Part shown: positions 8,689 to 17,501 of the stretch, one piece after another
How the letters are laid out: every line of letters begins with the position of its first letter
Position numbering within the stretch: position 1 is the stretch's first letter
Source of the DNA: an uncultured Roseivirga sp.
Lineage (GTDB): Bacteria; Bacteroidota; Bacteroidia; Cytophagales; Cyclobacteriaceae
Length of the DNA: 64,000 nt
Reading direction: 5' to 3'
NCBI GenBank assembly: GCA_947493005.1
Contig: CANLOY010000004.1
Span: 310,001-374,000, forward strand
Notes under the pieces: generated by a model
Database searches by the model: none
Told to the model about the DNA's origin: nothing
The model's input: the letters and a program-made list of their open reading frames with translations, nothing else
Position numbers and translations under genes: made by a program

Positions 8689-9207
8689 TTATAACTTATT
8701 CAGGGCAGAAATGATTTTCTGCCCTCTGTTTTTAAAACCAGCAGATCCATATGGCAGTTGATCTTCAATTATTATAGTTAACTCTTCTTTAAGCTCTGGC
8801 ACTTGCTTTACAATGTGATATGCTACTGTCATTGAGAATACTTTCACAGCCACCGGCTCTTCATTTGACCCTAGAAATGTTAAAGCAACATCCAGAAGTT
8901 CCCCCCAATACTCCTCATTAATTTCAACCTCCTGAAAAAACCGCATTGTGTTCCTTTTTGCTGCAACGTGAATATCTTCTTTCTTCAGGTTAGCTATCAT
9001 TTGTGGAATAAATGGTTTGATTAGCTGCGGAGAAGCTCTTCCAACTTCTCCTACAACCCAAGCTGACCTTTGAATCAGTCGATACGATTCATTAAGAAAT
9101 ATATCCATCAATTCGTCAACAAGAGCAGGGTTGTCTAGTATGTGAGAAACAATAATGTTTGTGTTCTCTTTAGAATGTTCTTTTAATAATTGTTTTCTGA
9201 GCTCCAT
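8689..9207 (-). CDS. HEAT-repeat-like helical protein
   Basis: 172 residues, all-helical, cytoplasmic. Repeating amphipathic helix pairs (ALVDELMDIFLNES, RSAWVVGEVGRASPQLIKPF, VAVKVFSMTVAYHIVKQVPEL) resemble HEAT/adenylosuccinate-lyase-like repeat proteins of Bacteroidota. No catalytic motif is visible. It is convergent with msrA: the two stops abut, and the msrA terminator hairpin lies inside this gene's 3' end. Probably a protein-interaction scaffold; function unknown. Confidence 0.7.
   Translation of the reverse strand: MELRKQLLKEHSKENTNIIVSHILDNPALVDELMDIFLNESYRLIQRSAWVVGEVGRASPQLIKPFIPQMIANLKKEDIHVAAKRNTMRFFQEVEINEEYWGELLDVALTFLGSNEEPVAVKVFSMTVAYHIVKQVPELKEELTIIIEDQLPYGSAGFKNRGQKIISALNKL
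8703..8732 (+). terminator. Terminator of msrA inside the 3' end of the convergent gene
   Basis: GGGCAGAA / TTCTGCCC hairpin (6-base loop) followed by a T-rich tract (TCTGTTTTT), 14 bases after the msrA stop. It overlaps the last codons of the convergent HEAT-like gene. Confidence 0.7.
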
Positions 9208-9262
9208 TTTTTTAAATCAATGAAATTTAGGCATCTTTATCATTGGTCAAAAACAATAATGA

Positions 9263-9742
9263 ATGGATATTCTGTTAATCATATTAGGGGCAATTTGTAT
9301 GATTGTAGGGATACTTGGATGCTTCCTTCCAATAATTCCAGGTCCTCCTGTTAGTTTTTTAGGTTTACTGCTTTTGGAATGGACTGAAAAGTCACCGTTT
9401 GATTCAGATACACTATGGTTGTGGGGGCTGGTTGCAGCTGGCGTGACTGCCTTGGACTACGTAATACCTGTTTATGGGACCAAGAAATTTGGAGGTAGTA
9501 AAAGGGGAGTCTGGGGGAGTACCATAGGCCTTATTGTTGGACTCTTTTTTGCACCTTTCGGTATTATTCTAGGGCCTTTTATAGGAGCCTTTCTAGGTGA
9601 AATGAGTACAGGGAAAGCAACGAATAAGGAAGCATTGAGAGCTGCTTTTGGAGCCTTTCTGGGCTTTGTTGCAGGAGTACTGATGAAGCTAATTGCTTCC
9701 GGCTGGATGGCTTGGCTATTCTTTAGGTATACCTTTTCTTAA
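9263..9742 (+). CDS. DUF456 family membrane protein
   Basis: 159 residues, mostly membrane-embedded. The N-terminus (ILGCFLPIIPGPPVSFLGLLLL) is the conserved DUF456 opening with its PGPP turn. Gly-rich helices follow (GLIVGLFFAPFGIILGPFIG; AFGAFLGFVAGVLMK), giving four to five segments. DUF456 proteins have no established function. The gene is single, divergent from the HEAT-like gene, and the gap of ~55 bases must hold both promoters. Confidence 0.88.
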   Translation: MDILLIILGAICMIVGILGCFLPIIPGPPVSFLGLLLLEWTEKSPFDSDTLWLWGLVAAGVTALDYVIPVYGTKKFGGSKRGVWGSTIGLIVGLFFAPFGIILGPFIGAFLGEMSTGKATNKEALRAAFGAFLGFVAGVLMKLIASGWMAWLFFRYTFS

Positions 9743-9926
9743 GGCAATTCATTACCTGTGCTCTTTTTTTGTTTTAAGCCTAACTACAACAAATAATCTT
9801 TTTGATTAACTTCTAATGGTTTCGATTACCGAAATTCAGGTTAACCCTAAGGATTATACTTTAGGCTAATTAATCATTGGTTTGATGAAATGGAAAATAT
9901 TTTTCAACCACACGCAGCCTTATGTA

Positions 9927-9949
9927 TTGCCCCAGGGTATTGGGGGCAA
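9927..9949 (+). promoter_or_regulatory. Hairpin in the 5' leader of the envelope operon
   Basis: TTGCCCC and GGGGCAA pair around a 9-base loop, ending 18 bases before the ATG at 9968. There is no T run. It could influence translation of the first gene of the four-gene operon. The rest of the 225-base gap from 9743 shows no convincing promoter. Confidence 0.35.
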
Positions 9950-9967
9950 CCGATAAAACTATAATTC

Positions 9968-10765
9968 ATGAAATTGATAAAATTTACTCTTGCAGTTTCC
10001 CTTAGTTTGATTTTTTGGTCGTGCACTTCAGAAAAGGAGCCAATTCCAAAAGACGTTGACTGTAATACAGAACTAAATATTACCATTGAAAACGAAAACG
10101 GTTCCAATTGCGGGCAAGCAGATGGAGGCTTTACGGTTGCTGTCACAGGAGGCTCAGGTAATTATACCTATCAATTGGGTACTGGTAGTGCACAAACATC
10201 CGCAATATTTCAAAGCCTATTGGCCGGTAGTTATACAATAACGGTAACAGATACCGGATTGGACTGTTCAGTAGAGGTTAATGTGCAGGTAAGAAATCAA
10301 GATGGAGTAAATGCTACATTAGCCAGTACCAATAGTGATTGCGACACACCGAGTGGCACTATTCAAGTTACTGCAACGGATGGTGTTCAGCCATATCAGT
10401 ATAAATTAAATGACGGCTCTTTTCAATCCTCTGCCACTTTTAGTTCAATAGGTGTAGGCGATCATACAGTTATTGTAAGGGATGCCAGTGGATGTGAAGT
10501 TGAAATACAAGCTCAGGTACGTTCTACTGTTACCTTCGGTCAGATCAGAACATTAGTTCAGACTAATTGCGCGGTTTCAGGATGCCATGATGGTACCATT
10601 TCCCCTGATTTTAGAAATGATTCTAACATAACAGGTCGTTCTGGTAGAATTAGAGCTAGAACTAGCGCGAGAACTATGCCTCCATCTTCTAGTGGTAGGA
10701 GCCTGTCCAACGAGGAAATTGCCAACATTGCCTGCTGGGTCAATGATGGAGCACAAGGAAATTAA
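9968..10765 (+). CDS. Lipoprotein with two SprB-like repeats and a CX4CH haem-type motif
   Basis: 265 residues. The lipobox is LIFWSC (Cys19), so an outer- or inner-membrane lipoprotein. Two ~75-residue Ig-like repeats of the SprB/gliding-adhesin type follow (GGSGNYTYQLG...LLAGSYTITVTD and DGVQPYQYKLN...GVGDHTVIVRD). The C-terminal ~80 residues resemble a small cytochrome c: NCAVSGCHDG (CX4CH rather than CXXCH), a possible distal Met in RTMPPSS, and SNEEIANIACWVNDGA, the usual cytochrome C-terminal helix. Haem attachment through a CX4CH motif is plausible but unproved. It is first in a tight four-gene run with the OB-fold protein, YceI and a DUF5777 barrel. Confidence 0.8.
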   Translation: MKLIKFTLAVSLSLIFWSCTSEKEPIPKDVDCNTELNITIENENGSNCGQADGGFTVAVTGGSGNYTYQLGTGSAQTSAIFQSLLAGSYTITVTDTGLDCSVEVNVQVRNQDGVNATLASTNSDCDTPSGTIQVTATDGVQPYQYKLNDGSFQSSATFSSIGVGDHTVIVRDASGCEVEIQAQVRSTVTFGQIRTLVQTNCAVSGCHDGTISPDFRNDSNITGRSGRIRARTSARTMPPSSSGRSLSNEEIANIACWVNDGAQGN

Positions 10766-10771
10766 AACATT

Positions 10772-11194
10772 ATGAAGAAGAAGAACTTTTTAATTATTGC
10801 CCTCATAGTTGGCCTGATAGCAGCCTACTTTGTTTGGGACAACTTTTTGCGAACAGCACCCTCGATGAAAAGACTTGATGCCGAATTCAAAGTAAATGCA
10901 ATAGCGTTTTATACTGAATTCGAACAGGACGAGAATGGTGCAAATGCCAAGTACCTCAACAAGGTTGTTGAGGTAAATGGCTTGGTGTCTGATATAGAAT
11001 TTCCTGAGAACAGCAAACCTATAATTAGCCTTAAAACTGATGGGTTTAGCCCTATAAGGTGTACAATGGAAACCGACCTTGATCAGGATCAATTAGGACT
11101 ACGACTAAATTCAGAAGTGACTTTAAAAGGCGAGTACATAGGTGTTCTATTAATGGAAATACAATTGAACAGATCAATCATAATAAAGCCTTAA
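10772..11194 (+). CDS. Membrane-anchored OB-fold (tRNA_anti-like) protein
   Basis: 140 residues. An uncleaved N-terminal helix (about 4-24) anchors a periplasmic domain. The core (YLNKVVEVNGLVSDIEF, IISLKTDGFSPIRCTM, LNSEVTLKGEYIGVLLMEIQLNRS) follows the OB-fold pattern of the tRNA_anti-like family often found in Bacteroidota envelopes. It begins 6 bases after the SprB/haem-motif lipoprotein and 29 bases before YceI. The role is unknown; it likely acts with its operon neighbours at the envelope. Confidence 0.75.
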   Translation: MKKKNFLIIALIVGLIAAYFVWDNFLRTAPSMKRLDAEFKVNAIAFYTEFEQDENGANAKYLNKVVEVNGLVSDIEFPENSKPIISLKTDGFSPIRCTMETDLDQDQLGLRLNSEVTLKGEYIGVLLMEIQLNRSIIIKP

Positions 11195-11223
11195 ACAACT
11201 CTTTAACTCATAACCAGAAAACA

Positions 11224-11781
11224 ATGAAATCACTAAAAATACTAATCACACTTATACTCATTTTTGGAGCAGTAGCTGTTCAGGCACAGGATCGCTATCT
11301 AACGAGAAAAGGACATATTAAATTCTTTTCACATGCACCTTTAGAAGATATAGAAGCACATAACAACAAAGCACTCAGTATTGTAGACCTCTCGAAGGGA
11401 CAAATTGCGGTGGATATGTTGATCAAAGCTTTTGAGTTTGAAAAGAAGTTAATGCAAGAGCATTTTAACGAAAACTACATGGAGTCTGGTAAGTACCCGA
11501 AATCCACTTTTAAAGGAAATTTTGAGGTACCGGCAAATCTACAAAGTATGAAAGATGGGACTTATGAATTGGACGTTAAAGGTGATTTAACGATTCATGG
11601 AGTTACAAAACCAGTCGAAACAAAAGCGAGCCTGACAGTAGCTGGCGGAAAATTATCGGGAAGTGTAAAGTTTCAGGTTAAGGTGAAAGACTATAAAATC
11701 AAAATCCCAAAAGTCGTAGTGAGAAACATAGCTGAAGATGTAGAAGTAACTGCTACTTTCGATTACGAGCCTTATAAATGA
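11224..11781 (+). CDS. YceI family periplasmic protein
   Basis: 185 residues with a cleavable signal (about 1-21, ending VQA-QD). The YceI lipocalin-like pattern is clear: YLTRKGHIKFFSHAPLEDIEAHN, MQEHFNENYMESGKYPKSTFKG, DLTIHGVTKPVETKASL and VKVKDYKIKIP. Family members bind amphipathic lipids or isoprenoids in the periplasm. The stop overlaps the start of the barrel gene (ATGA), indicating translational coupling and a joint role, perhaps lipid or quinone handling together with the haem-motif lipoprotein upstream (inference). Confidence 0.92.
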   Translation: MKSLKILITLILIFGAVAVQAQDRYLTRKGHIKFFSHAPLEDIEAHNNKALSIVDLSKGQIAVDMLIKAFEFEKKLMQEHFNENYMESGKYPKSTFKGNFEVPANLQSMKDGTYELDVKGDLTIHGVTKPVETKASLTVAGGKLSGSVKFQVKVKDYKIKIPKVVVRNIAEDVEVTATFDYEPYK

Positions 11782-12650
11782 GTATGATGAAGAAGATTGT
11801 AACACTATTAATTTTATCGATAGTATTTAACCTCAGTTTGCGCGCCCAGGATGACCTTTTGGATTTGTTAAATGAAGAACAAGAAGAAGAAGTGAACTTT
11901 GCTACTGCTACTTTTAAGGGGCAGCGCTTGGTTAATGGTCACACTGTAGTTACAAGAAAAACAGGAGAATTAGAGTTTCTTATTTCTCACAGGTTTGGAC
12001 GACTGAATAGTGGAGTAGATGACCTTTTCGGTCTTGATGTATCTAATATTAGGTTCTCCTTTGAGTATGGTTTGTCAGATAGAATCACAGCCGGGCTTAG
12101 CAGAAATTCCCTTGGAAAGGTTTATGAAGGTTTTGTGAAATATAATTTACTGAGACAGTCGACAGGAAAGGTAAATACACCTGTAACACTTACTGGTTTC
12201 AGTAATATAGCAATCAGGACGGCAGACAATTTTGATTTCGCAGAAGATGACTTTAACTCTAAAGTGTCCTATACTCATCAGATTTTGGTGGCTAGAAAGG
12301 TGAATGAAAATCTTTCGTTACAGATTTCACCTACATATGTGCATCGCAATAAAGTATTAGATAATCAGAAGAATGATATTTTGGCTTTGGGTTTTGGTGG
12401 AAGGATGAAACTGTCTTCAAGAGTGGCGCTGAATGCAGAGTACTTTTACCGCCTGACTGAAGAAGGTCCAGGGGCTGATTTTAGAGATTCAGTAGGAATT
12501 GGAATAGAGATAGAAACGGGAGGCCATGTGTTCCATATTAATTTTACAAATTCAAGGTCTCTTGCCGAACGAGCATTTATCACAGAAACTCGTGGAGAGC
12601 TTTTTAATGGAGATATACATTTTGGTTTTAACATTTCCAGAGTCTTTTAG
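11778..12650 (+). CDS. DUF5777 family outer-membrane beta-barrel
   Basis: 290 residues with a signal peptide (ending RAQDD), then an acidic stretch (LLNEEQEEEVNFATATFKG). Alternating beta-strand patterns follow (GELEFLISHRFG, RFSFEYGLSDRITAGLSRN, LSLQISPTYVHR, HFGFNISRVF) with a C-terminal aromatic Phe, as in outer-membrane barrels. The 'TFKGQRLVNGHTV' and 'LEFLISHRFG' segments match DUF5777. Coupled to yceI by a 4-base overlap. It closes the operon; a terminator follows. Confidence 0.85.
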   Translation: MSMMKKIVTLLILSIVFNLSLRAQDDLLDLLNEEQEEEVNFATATFKGQRLVNGHTVVTRKTGELEFLISHRFGRLNSGVDDLFGLDVSNIRFSFEYGLSDRITAGLSRNSLGKVYEGFVKYNLLRQSTGKVNTPVTLTGFSNIAIRTADNFDFAEDDFNSKVSYTHQILVARKVNENLSLQISPTYVHRNKVLDNQKNDILALGFGGRMKLSSRVALNAEYFYRLTEEGPGADFRDSVGIGIEIETGGHVFHINFTNSRSLAERAFITETRGELFNGDIHFGFNISRVF

Positions 12651-12663
12651 GTCTGGAGCATTG

Positions 12664-12692
12664 AAGGAAGAAGAGGTTCTTCCTTTATTTTT
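12664..12692 (+). terminator. Terminator of the SprB/OB/YceI/DUF5777 operon
   Basis: AAGGAAGAA / TTCTTCCTT, a 9-bp stem with a 4-base loop, followed by TATTTTT, starting 14 bases after the barrel gene stop. Confidence 0.75.
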
Positions 12693-12774
12693 AATTAATA
12701 CATGTTATAATTAACATACATAGATATATTGATTATATTATTTGCCAATAAACCATTTGAAGAGAAGAGGTGAA

Positions 12775-12801
12775 GGCAAGTGAAGTTTATCTTCACCTGC
12801 C
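12775..12801 (-). terminator. Hairpin after the M14 carboxypeptidase gene
   Basis: An 11-bp stem (one G-T pair) with a 5-base loop, 19 bases beyond the stop on the minus strand. No clear T run follows, so it is a weak or non-canonical terminator. Confidence 0.4.
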
Positions 12802-12819
12802 AAAGCTTTTATGATGATA

Positions 12820-14733
12820 TTATTCTTTTGGCTTACCTATGATGACTTCTTTTTCGATGTATCCACCTCGTGTTGACAATATCTTTAGTTTAGCCCTAAC
12901 ACCATCGACCTTATTGAGTTTTACTTCGAAAGTAGCAGTTTGCGTTTGCCCAGGTAATGTACGGTCCAAATAAATTGTCTTATCATACAGTTTAGGACTT
13001 AATACTTGAACCTTCGCATCCTTTTTCCCTTTGGTCAATTCACTATCAAACTGTAATTGGACACGGTCCTCTCTGACAATTTTAACTAACTGTGCTTGTT
13101 TTAGCGCAGTTGGTAAGCGTCCTGTGTTGGTAAAAGTTACTTTTACAGAATAGGTATTGCGGTTCTTTTTGGTAACATCCACATTATCTAATGTGATTTG
13201 AGGTAAATCCAGTGCCATGGCCAGATTAAACAATGCCTGTTTTTTGGCCCAGTTTTCTAGTTGCCATGTAGGTCCGTTCTGACTAAAAAACTTAGGGTGG
13301 AAGCCTCCAATTTCAACTTCTCCGAGAGTTGGGTGAGTAAAGGGTTCCCATTCCCTGAAACCTCTTCCTTGATTTTCTTCATCATCCCAGCGTAAACCAT
13401 CATAATTATCATAAACACCATCGTTGTTATAATCTTTCATGGCACCATTGTTCCACAGTTCATCACCGTACCAGATGGCTCCATAATAGAAATACCCAAA
13501 ATCTGGGCCATGGCCAAAAAGTGGGTTTGGCTTTAATGGATCACCAGTTGTTCGATTGATTTTATATCGCGTACTATAGGTTTCATAAACATCTCCAGCC
13601 CAGGGGTAGTTGGTAATGCTTAATCCTATACTATCATAATGTTCGTAAAGGGCAAGGTCCTCAGGATACATTCTATCCGTACTCTTTGATGTTGAAGGTG
13701 GTCGAAGGTGCATCGGAACCCTTGTATCCATTGAATTGGCAACAGATATGTTAGGATGTGTTAGCATCCATAGTACAATTGATCTGGACTCCGGCTCAGA
13801 TGTGGGGTAGGCACCTGCTCCATACTGCGTATAGCCACGGCCAGTCTCGTCTAAGCCGGTATCCGGACGCCAGTTTTCAGGATAGTTTCTATGCAAGTCG
13901 AGCCCTCCAATACCATCTTCATTGAAGCGACCATCACCATCATTGTCGATGCCTTCTGAATACACAAAGTAATCTCCGCCTTCAGATACACGTTTCATCA
14001 AACGACCCGAAGGATCTCTTTCATCAAGTGTATGTGTGCCTTTTTCTCCTTTTTTAGCTTTTCTACGGATTTGATACATAATACCATCCCCATCCAAATC
14101 CTCTTCATCATCTTCATCCAGCAAACCATCACGGTCGTTATCATGTGGACGAACACTGCTTCTGTTTCGTTGGGCGGTATGTAGATACAAATTACTACCA
14201 TCAGGATTGTTCTGTGGTCTTAGATAGATAGTCTTTGTGTCAATTAACTCAGTTATTGCATTATCCTTCCCATAGTTTTCCAGCAAGTGTTTAGTTAACC
14301 AGAGAATCGACTCACTACTGGTGATTTCACCACTATGACGGCCTCCTTCAAAATAGGCTGCTGGCTTATCAGTGTCTTTACCAGTTTTCTTATTGGTAAT
14401 GGTTATTTGTAAAATAGGTCGGCCTTCGTAACTGGTAGCTACCTCATATAAATCTACTATTTCCGGGTATTGAGTTGCCCATTTCTTATACCAGTGATAC
14501 ATCACATCCACAGTATGATATTTATCAAAAGTCAGTACATCACCTGGAGTATATTCTACCTCAGGGTGTTGATGCTGGTTGAAAAAACTGACACCATGTC
14601 TTTCTCCCGAAACGGTATAATAAGTAGTGTCATTGTCTGATTCAGGCCATGTTTTAGGCTTAAGCTTTCGAACTTCCTGAGCATATATGGCCGATGAAGA
14701 GGCCATCAGCACAATTAGGATTAATCGTTTCAT
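12820..14733 (-). CDS. Secreted M14-family zinc carboxypeptidase-like protein
   Basis: 637 residues with a signal peptide (ending IYAQE). The M14 zinc motif is at GGRHSGE (His133, Glu136), with a substrate-Arg-type segment LRPQNNPDGSN and the probable catalytic Glu in IWYGDELWN. The third zinc ligand is odd: where Bacteroidota homologues usually have a His-Thr pair ahead of LRPP, this protein reads NSMDTRVPMHLRPP, so His appears replaced by Asp (about residue 335). Several DxDxDG-type loops (DNDRDGLLDEDDEED, DNDGDGRFNEDG, DYNNDGVYD) suggest calcium binding. The C-terminal ~130 residues are a beta-sandwich. Probably an extracellular peptidase; activity depends on the altered site. Confidence 0.85.
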   Translation of the reverse strand: MKRLILIVLMASSSAIYAQEVRKLKPKTWPESDNDTTYYTVSGERHGVSFFNQHQHPEVEYTPGDVLTFDKYHTVDVMYHWYKKWATQYPEIVDLYEVATSYEGRPILQITITNKKTGKDTDKPAAYFEGGRHSGEITSSESILWLTKHLLENYGKDNAITELIDTKTIYLRPQNNPDGSNLYLHTAQRNRSSVRPHDNDRDGLLDEDDEEDLDGDGIMYQIRRKAKKGEKGTHTLDERDPSGRLMKRVSEGGDYFVYSEGIDNDGDGRFNEDGIGGLDLHRNYPENWRPDTGLDETGRGYTQYGAGAYPTSEPESRSIVLWMLTHPNISVANSMDTRVPMHLRPPSTSKSTDRMYPEDLALYEHYDSIGLSITNYPWAGDVYETYSTRYKINRTTGDPLKPNPLFGHGPDFGYFYYGAIWYGDELWNNGAMKDYNNDGVYDNYDGLRWDDEENQGRGFREWEPFTHPTLGEVEIGGFHPKFFSQNGPTWQLENWAKKQALFNLAMALDLPQITLDNVDVTKKNRNTYSVKVTFTNTGRLPTALKQAQLVKIVREDRVQLQFDSELTKGKKDAKVQVLSPKLYDKTIYLDRTLPGQTQTATFEVKLNKVDGVRAKLKILSTRGGYIEKEVIIGKPKE

Positions 14734-14831
14734 TGTGATTCAAGGTTGAATGTATCGGAAGTTAAAAAAAAGTAGGGAAGGAGGCCTAAGGTTTTGCACT
14801 AACGGCAAGGTTTGCAAACCATTAAAAAAAT

Positions 14832-14880
14832 AAACTGCCTGAAGAATAGCGATAAATAATGCTACTCTTCAGGCAGTTTT
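14832..14880 (-). terminator. Strong terminator of the PadR/permease operon
   Basis: A ~18-bp near-perfect stem (AAACTGCCTGAAGA paired with TCTTCAGGCAGTTT, extended inward with one bulge) closes a ~10-base loop. On the minus strand it is followed by a T-rich tract. It lies 24 bases past the permease stop. Confidence 0.85.
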
Positions 14881-14903
14881 ATGAACAGAAGTTCTTTCAA
14901 AAA

Positions 14904-17501
14904 TCACTCATTTCTTAATGACTCAGCAGGGTTTGTTCGTGCCGTTCTAATCGTATGCCATCCTGTTGTAAGACTGGTTAGCGCAATGCAAATGCCCAGA
15001 GTTAATACAAAAGCCCAGCTGGATATACCGCCACTATAGGCGAAATCCTGAAGCCATTGACTTATGGAATAATAAGCTATTGGTATGGCAATTAAACTTG
15101 AGATTGCAACCAGTAAATAGACCTGCTTACCCAGTAATACAATGATTTGATGAAAAGATGCTCCAAGTACCTTTCTTATGCTCATTTCTTTCACTTTTAC
15201 TTGAGCTATGTGGGTAGAAAGTCCAAACAGACCTAAGGAGGAAATAAAGATGGCAAGCATGGTAAACAGTCCGAATATTTTGGAGAGCTTATATTCGGCA
15301 GAGTATTGTCTGTCGAGCTTATCATCAAGAAATTGGTAATTGAATATGTCCAGTGGATGGAACTCATTCCAAATAGATTCAATATCACTCACAACCTGAT
15401 CGAAGCTTTCTGTTTCAACCTTGATAATCAATTGAGAGAGTGCAGGAGTCATTGAGCTAGCCGGAGAAATTACAACTGGCCTTATCTCACTATGAAGAGA
15501 TTCAAAATGAAAGTCTTCAACAATACCGATAATCTTGCTATTGTTTCGCCCTCTGAATCTGTATGCAGTAGAGTAAAGAGGATTTTCTTCTTTCAATACA
15601 CCAGCAAGAGCTTGATTTATCATTACATGTGAAGAGAGGCTATCTGCCTTAGGGTTAAAACTGCTGCCATCAGTAACCTTAAGGTTGAAAATGTCAAAGT
15701 AGTCTTCATCAACAAAGTAGTTTACTATAGAAACAGGAATTGCCTTGGTCCTCATTGAACCATAGAAATCATCCCCTGGACTTGCGCTGGCTACAGACAC
15801 TTTAGTCACCCCAGAAACTTGATTCATTCTTTCCTTTATTGTTTTATAGTTCCTACTGAATTGTCCAAAATGACCTTTTACGACTATGATATGTTCTGGA
15901 GAGTAACTCAAGGTTTTCTTTCTTATAAATTCGAGTTGATTCTGAACTAGCAGTGCACCTATAATTAAGGAGATTGAAAAGGTAAGCTGAAATATTACGA
16001 GGATTTTTCGGAGCAAGGCGCCTTTACTGCTATGTTCAAAACTCCCCTTCATAAAATGAGATAACTTAAACCTTGACAGAATGAGTGCAGGATAGAAACC
16101 AGCAATGAAAGCTATTAAAGCTACACCGCCAAGAAGTGCTCCAATGAATAAAGGGTTGGTCTTGTAATTGAAAAATAGCTTTTGTTCAAGAATGATTTCG
16201 AAGTAAGGAATAATGAGTTCAAGTAATAGAATGGCTAATGGAAGCGCAATGATACAAGTTAGAAAGGACTCCATCAAAAATTGATTCAAAAGCGTGCCTC
16301 TGCTTGCCCCGGATACTTTTCTGACCCCAACTTCCTGAGCTCTTTGTATGGATCTTGCACTGGTTAGGTTAATGTAGTTGATAATGGCGAGTGCAATGAT
16401 GAAGATTGCAATGATAGAGAACATATAAATAACCCTTCTATCGACAGCTTTAACTATTTTATCGGATACTTCAATATTGTATTTGAGTTCATTAAAGCTG
16501 CTAAGCTTATAAGTACTTTCAGTTATACTCTTCTTATCGGTGTGTTTTTTTAATTCGGGTGCAATTCTCGAAGAAACGTAGGTGGGATCTATCTCAGGCT
16601 TTAAAAGTATGTAAACAGGGGTGCTCATACTAAACATTGATTTGAATGATAAATCAGGTTGAAAAAGACCTTCAGTTGTTGCTATAAAATCGAATTGAAT
16701 ACTTGAATTGCCTGGTGGATCTTTGACAACCCCCGTTATTCTTTTTGGTTTTGTATACTCATCACTGAATTGGATGATTTTGCCAATTGGGTTAGTGTCT
16801 CCAAAATGCCTTTTTGCAGCAGATTCTGTAACGATTACTTCATCGGGTTCTTTTAACCACTCTTTTGAATTGCCTAGTATCGCTTCGAAACCAAAGATTT
16901 TGAAAAAATCAGGATCTGTAGAAATGAAGTCTTCTTCAATTAATTCTGGACTGCCATTATTGTCTTTAACAATTGTTTCATTGCTCTTATTCATTCTCAC
17001 GTAGGCTTCGATGCTAGGCAAGTTGTCTGCAATAGCTGGCATGAGGTACCCATGGTGGCTGGCTGAATGACCAATCTTTCCTGCCCTCTCTATTGAAGAT
17101 TCGAGTCTGTAAATCCTGTCTTTGTTTGGTAGGAAATCATCTTTGATAGATTGATCTAAAACAAAAAGTAAAATGGCCAGACTGCTCGCAATGCCTATTG
17201 CCAGTCCGGAAATGTTGATGGCTGAAAAGGTCTTATGCTTTAGCATATTCCTGATCGCCATTTTGAAGTGGTAAGTGATCATGTCGATAAATTTGAGTTT
17301 TCTGTTTTCTTTATTGTGAATAAGAATGTATGGACGTAATGAACATAAGGCTGTCCATATGTATATGTTGCGAGCTTTGCGATAGCCTTTTAATTCCAGA
17401 TTGTCTAGAAAATCTTCGTAGAGGTCACCTTCGAGCTCTTCCAGGATTTGCCTTCCGGCAATCAATCGAAGTAGGAGTAGGGGGAGCTTTGGAGGTTTCA
17501 T
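14904..17501 (-). CDS. FtsX/MacB-type ABC permease with N-terminal prefix domain
   Basis: 865 residues, about 55 longer than the other permeases here because of a ~75-residue N-terminal prefix (LLRLIAGRQILEELEGDLYEDF) of the type paired with PadR regulators. After that comes the MacB core: first helix about 95-115, periplasmic domain, then three helices with the FtsX signature AQEVGVRKVSGAS (about 385), a second periplasmic domain and the C-terminal FtsX unit with VKEMSIRKVLGAS (about 768), ending NPAESLRNE. It has no ATPase domain and none is encoded nearby. Its ATG overlaps the PadR stop (TGATG), so the two are co-translated and PadR is its likely repressor. Confidence 0.9.
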   Translation of the reverse strand: MKPPKLPLLLLRLIAGRQILEELEGDLYEDFLDNLELKGYRKARNIYIWTALCSLRPYILIHNKENRKLKFIDMITYHFKMAIRNMLKHKTFSAINISGLAIGIASSLAILLFVLDQSIKDDFLPNKDRIYRLESSIERAGKIGHSASHHGYLMPAIADNLPSIEAYVRMNKSNETIVKDNNGSPELIEEDFISTDPDFFKIFGFEAILGNSKEWLKEPDEVIVTESAAKRHFGDTNPIGKIIQFSDEYTKPKRITGVVKDPPGNSSIQFDFIATTEGLFQPDLSFKSMFSMSTPVYILLKPEIDPTYVSSRIAPELKKHTDKKSITESTYKLSSFNELKYNIEVSDKIVKAVDRRVIYMFSIIAIFIIALAIINYINLTSARSIQRAQEVGVRKVSGASRGTLLNQFLMESFLTCIIALPLAILLLELIIPYFEIILEQKLFFNYKTNPLFIGALLGGVALIAFIAGFYPALILSRFKLSHFMKGSFEHSSKGALLRKILVIFQLTFSISLIIGALLVQNQLEFIRKKTLSYSPEHIIVVKGHFGQFSRNYKTIKERMNQVSGVTKVSVASASPGDDFYGSMRTKAIPVSIVNYFVDEDYFDIFNLKVTDGSSFNPKADSLSSHVMINQALAGVLKEENPLYSTAYRFRGRNNSKIIGIVEDFHFESLHSEIRPVVISPASSMTPALSQLIIKVETESFDQVVSDIESIWNEFHPLDIFNYQFLDDKLDRQYSAEYKLSKIFGLFTMLAIFISSLGLFGLSTHIAQVKVKEMSIRKVLGASFHQIIVLLGKQVYLLVAISSLIAIPIAYYSISQWLQDFAYSGGISSWAFVLTLGICIALTSLTTGWHTIRTARTNPAESLRNE

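Noticed and set aside
16708-17004. 98-codon open frame on the plus strand inside the PadR-linked permease gene
   Set aside because: Antisense shadow of a clear permease gene, with no recognisable product or start region.
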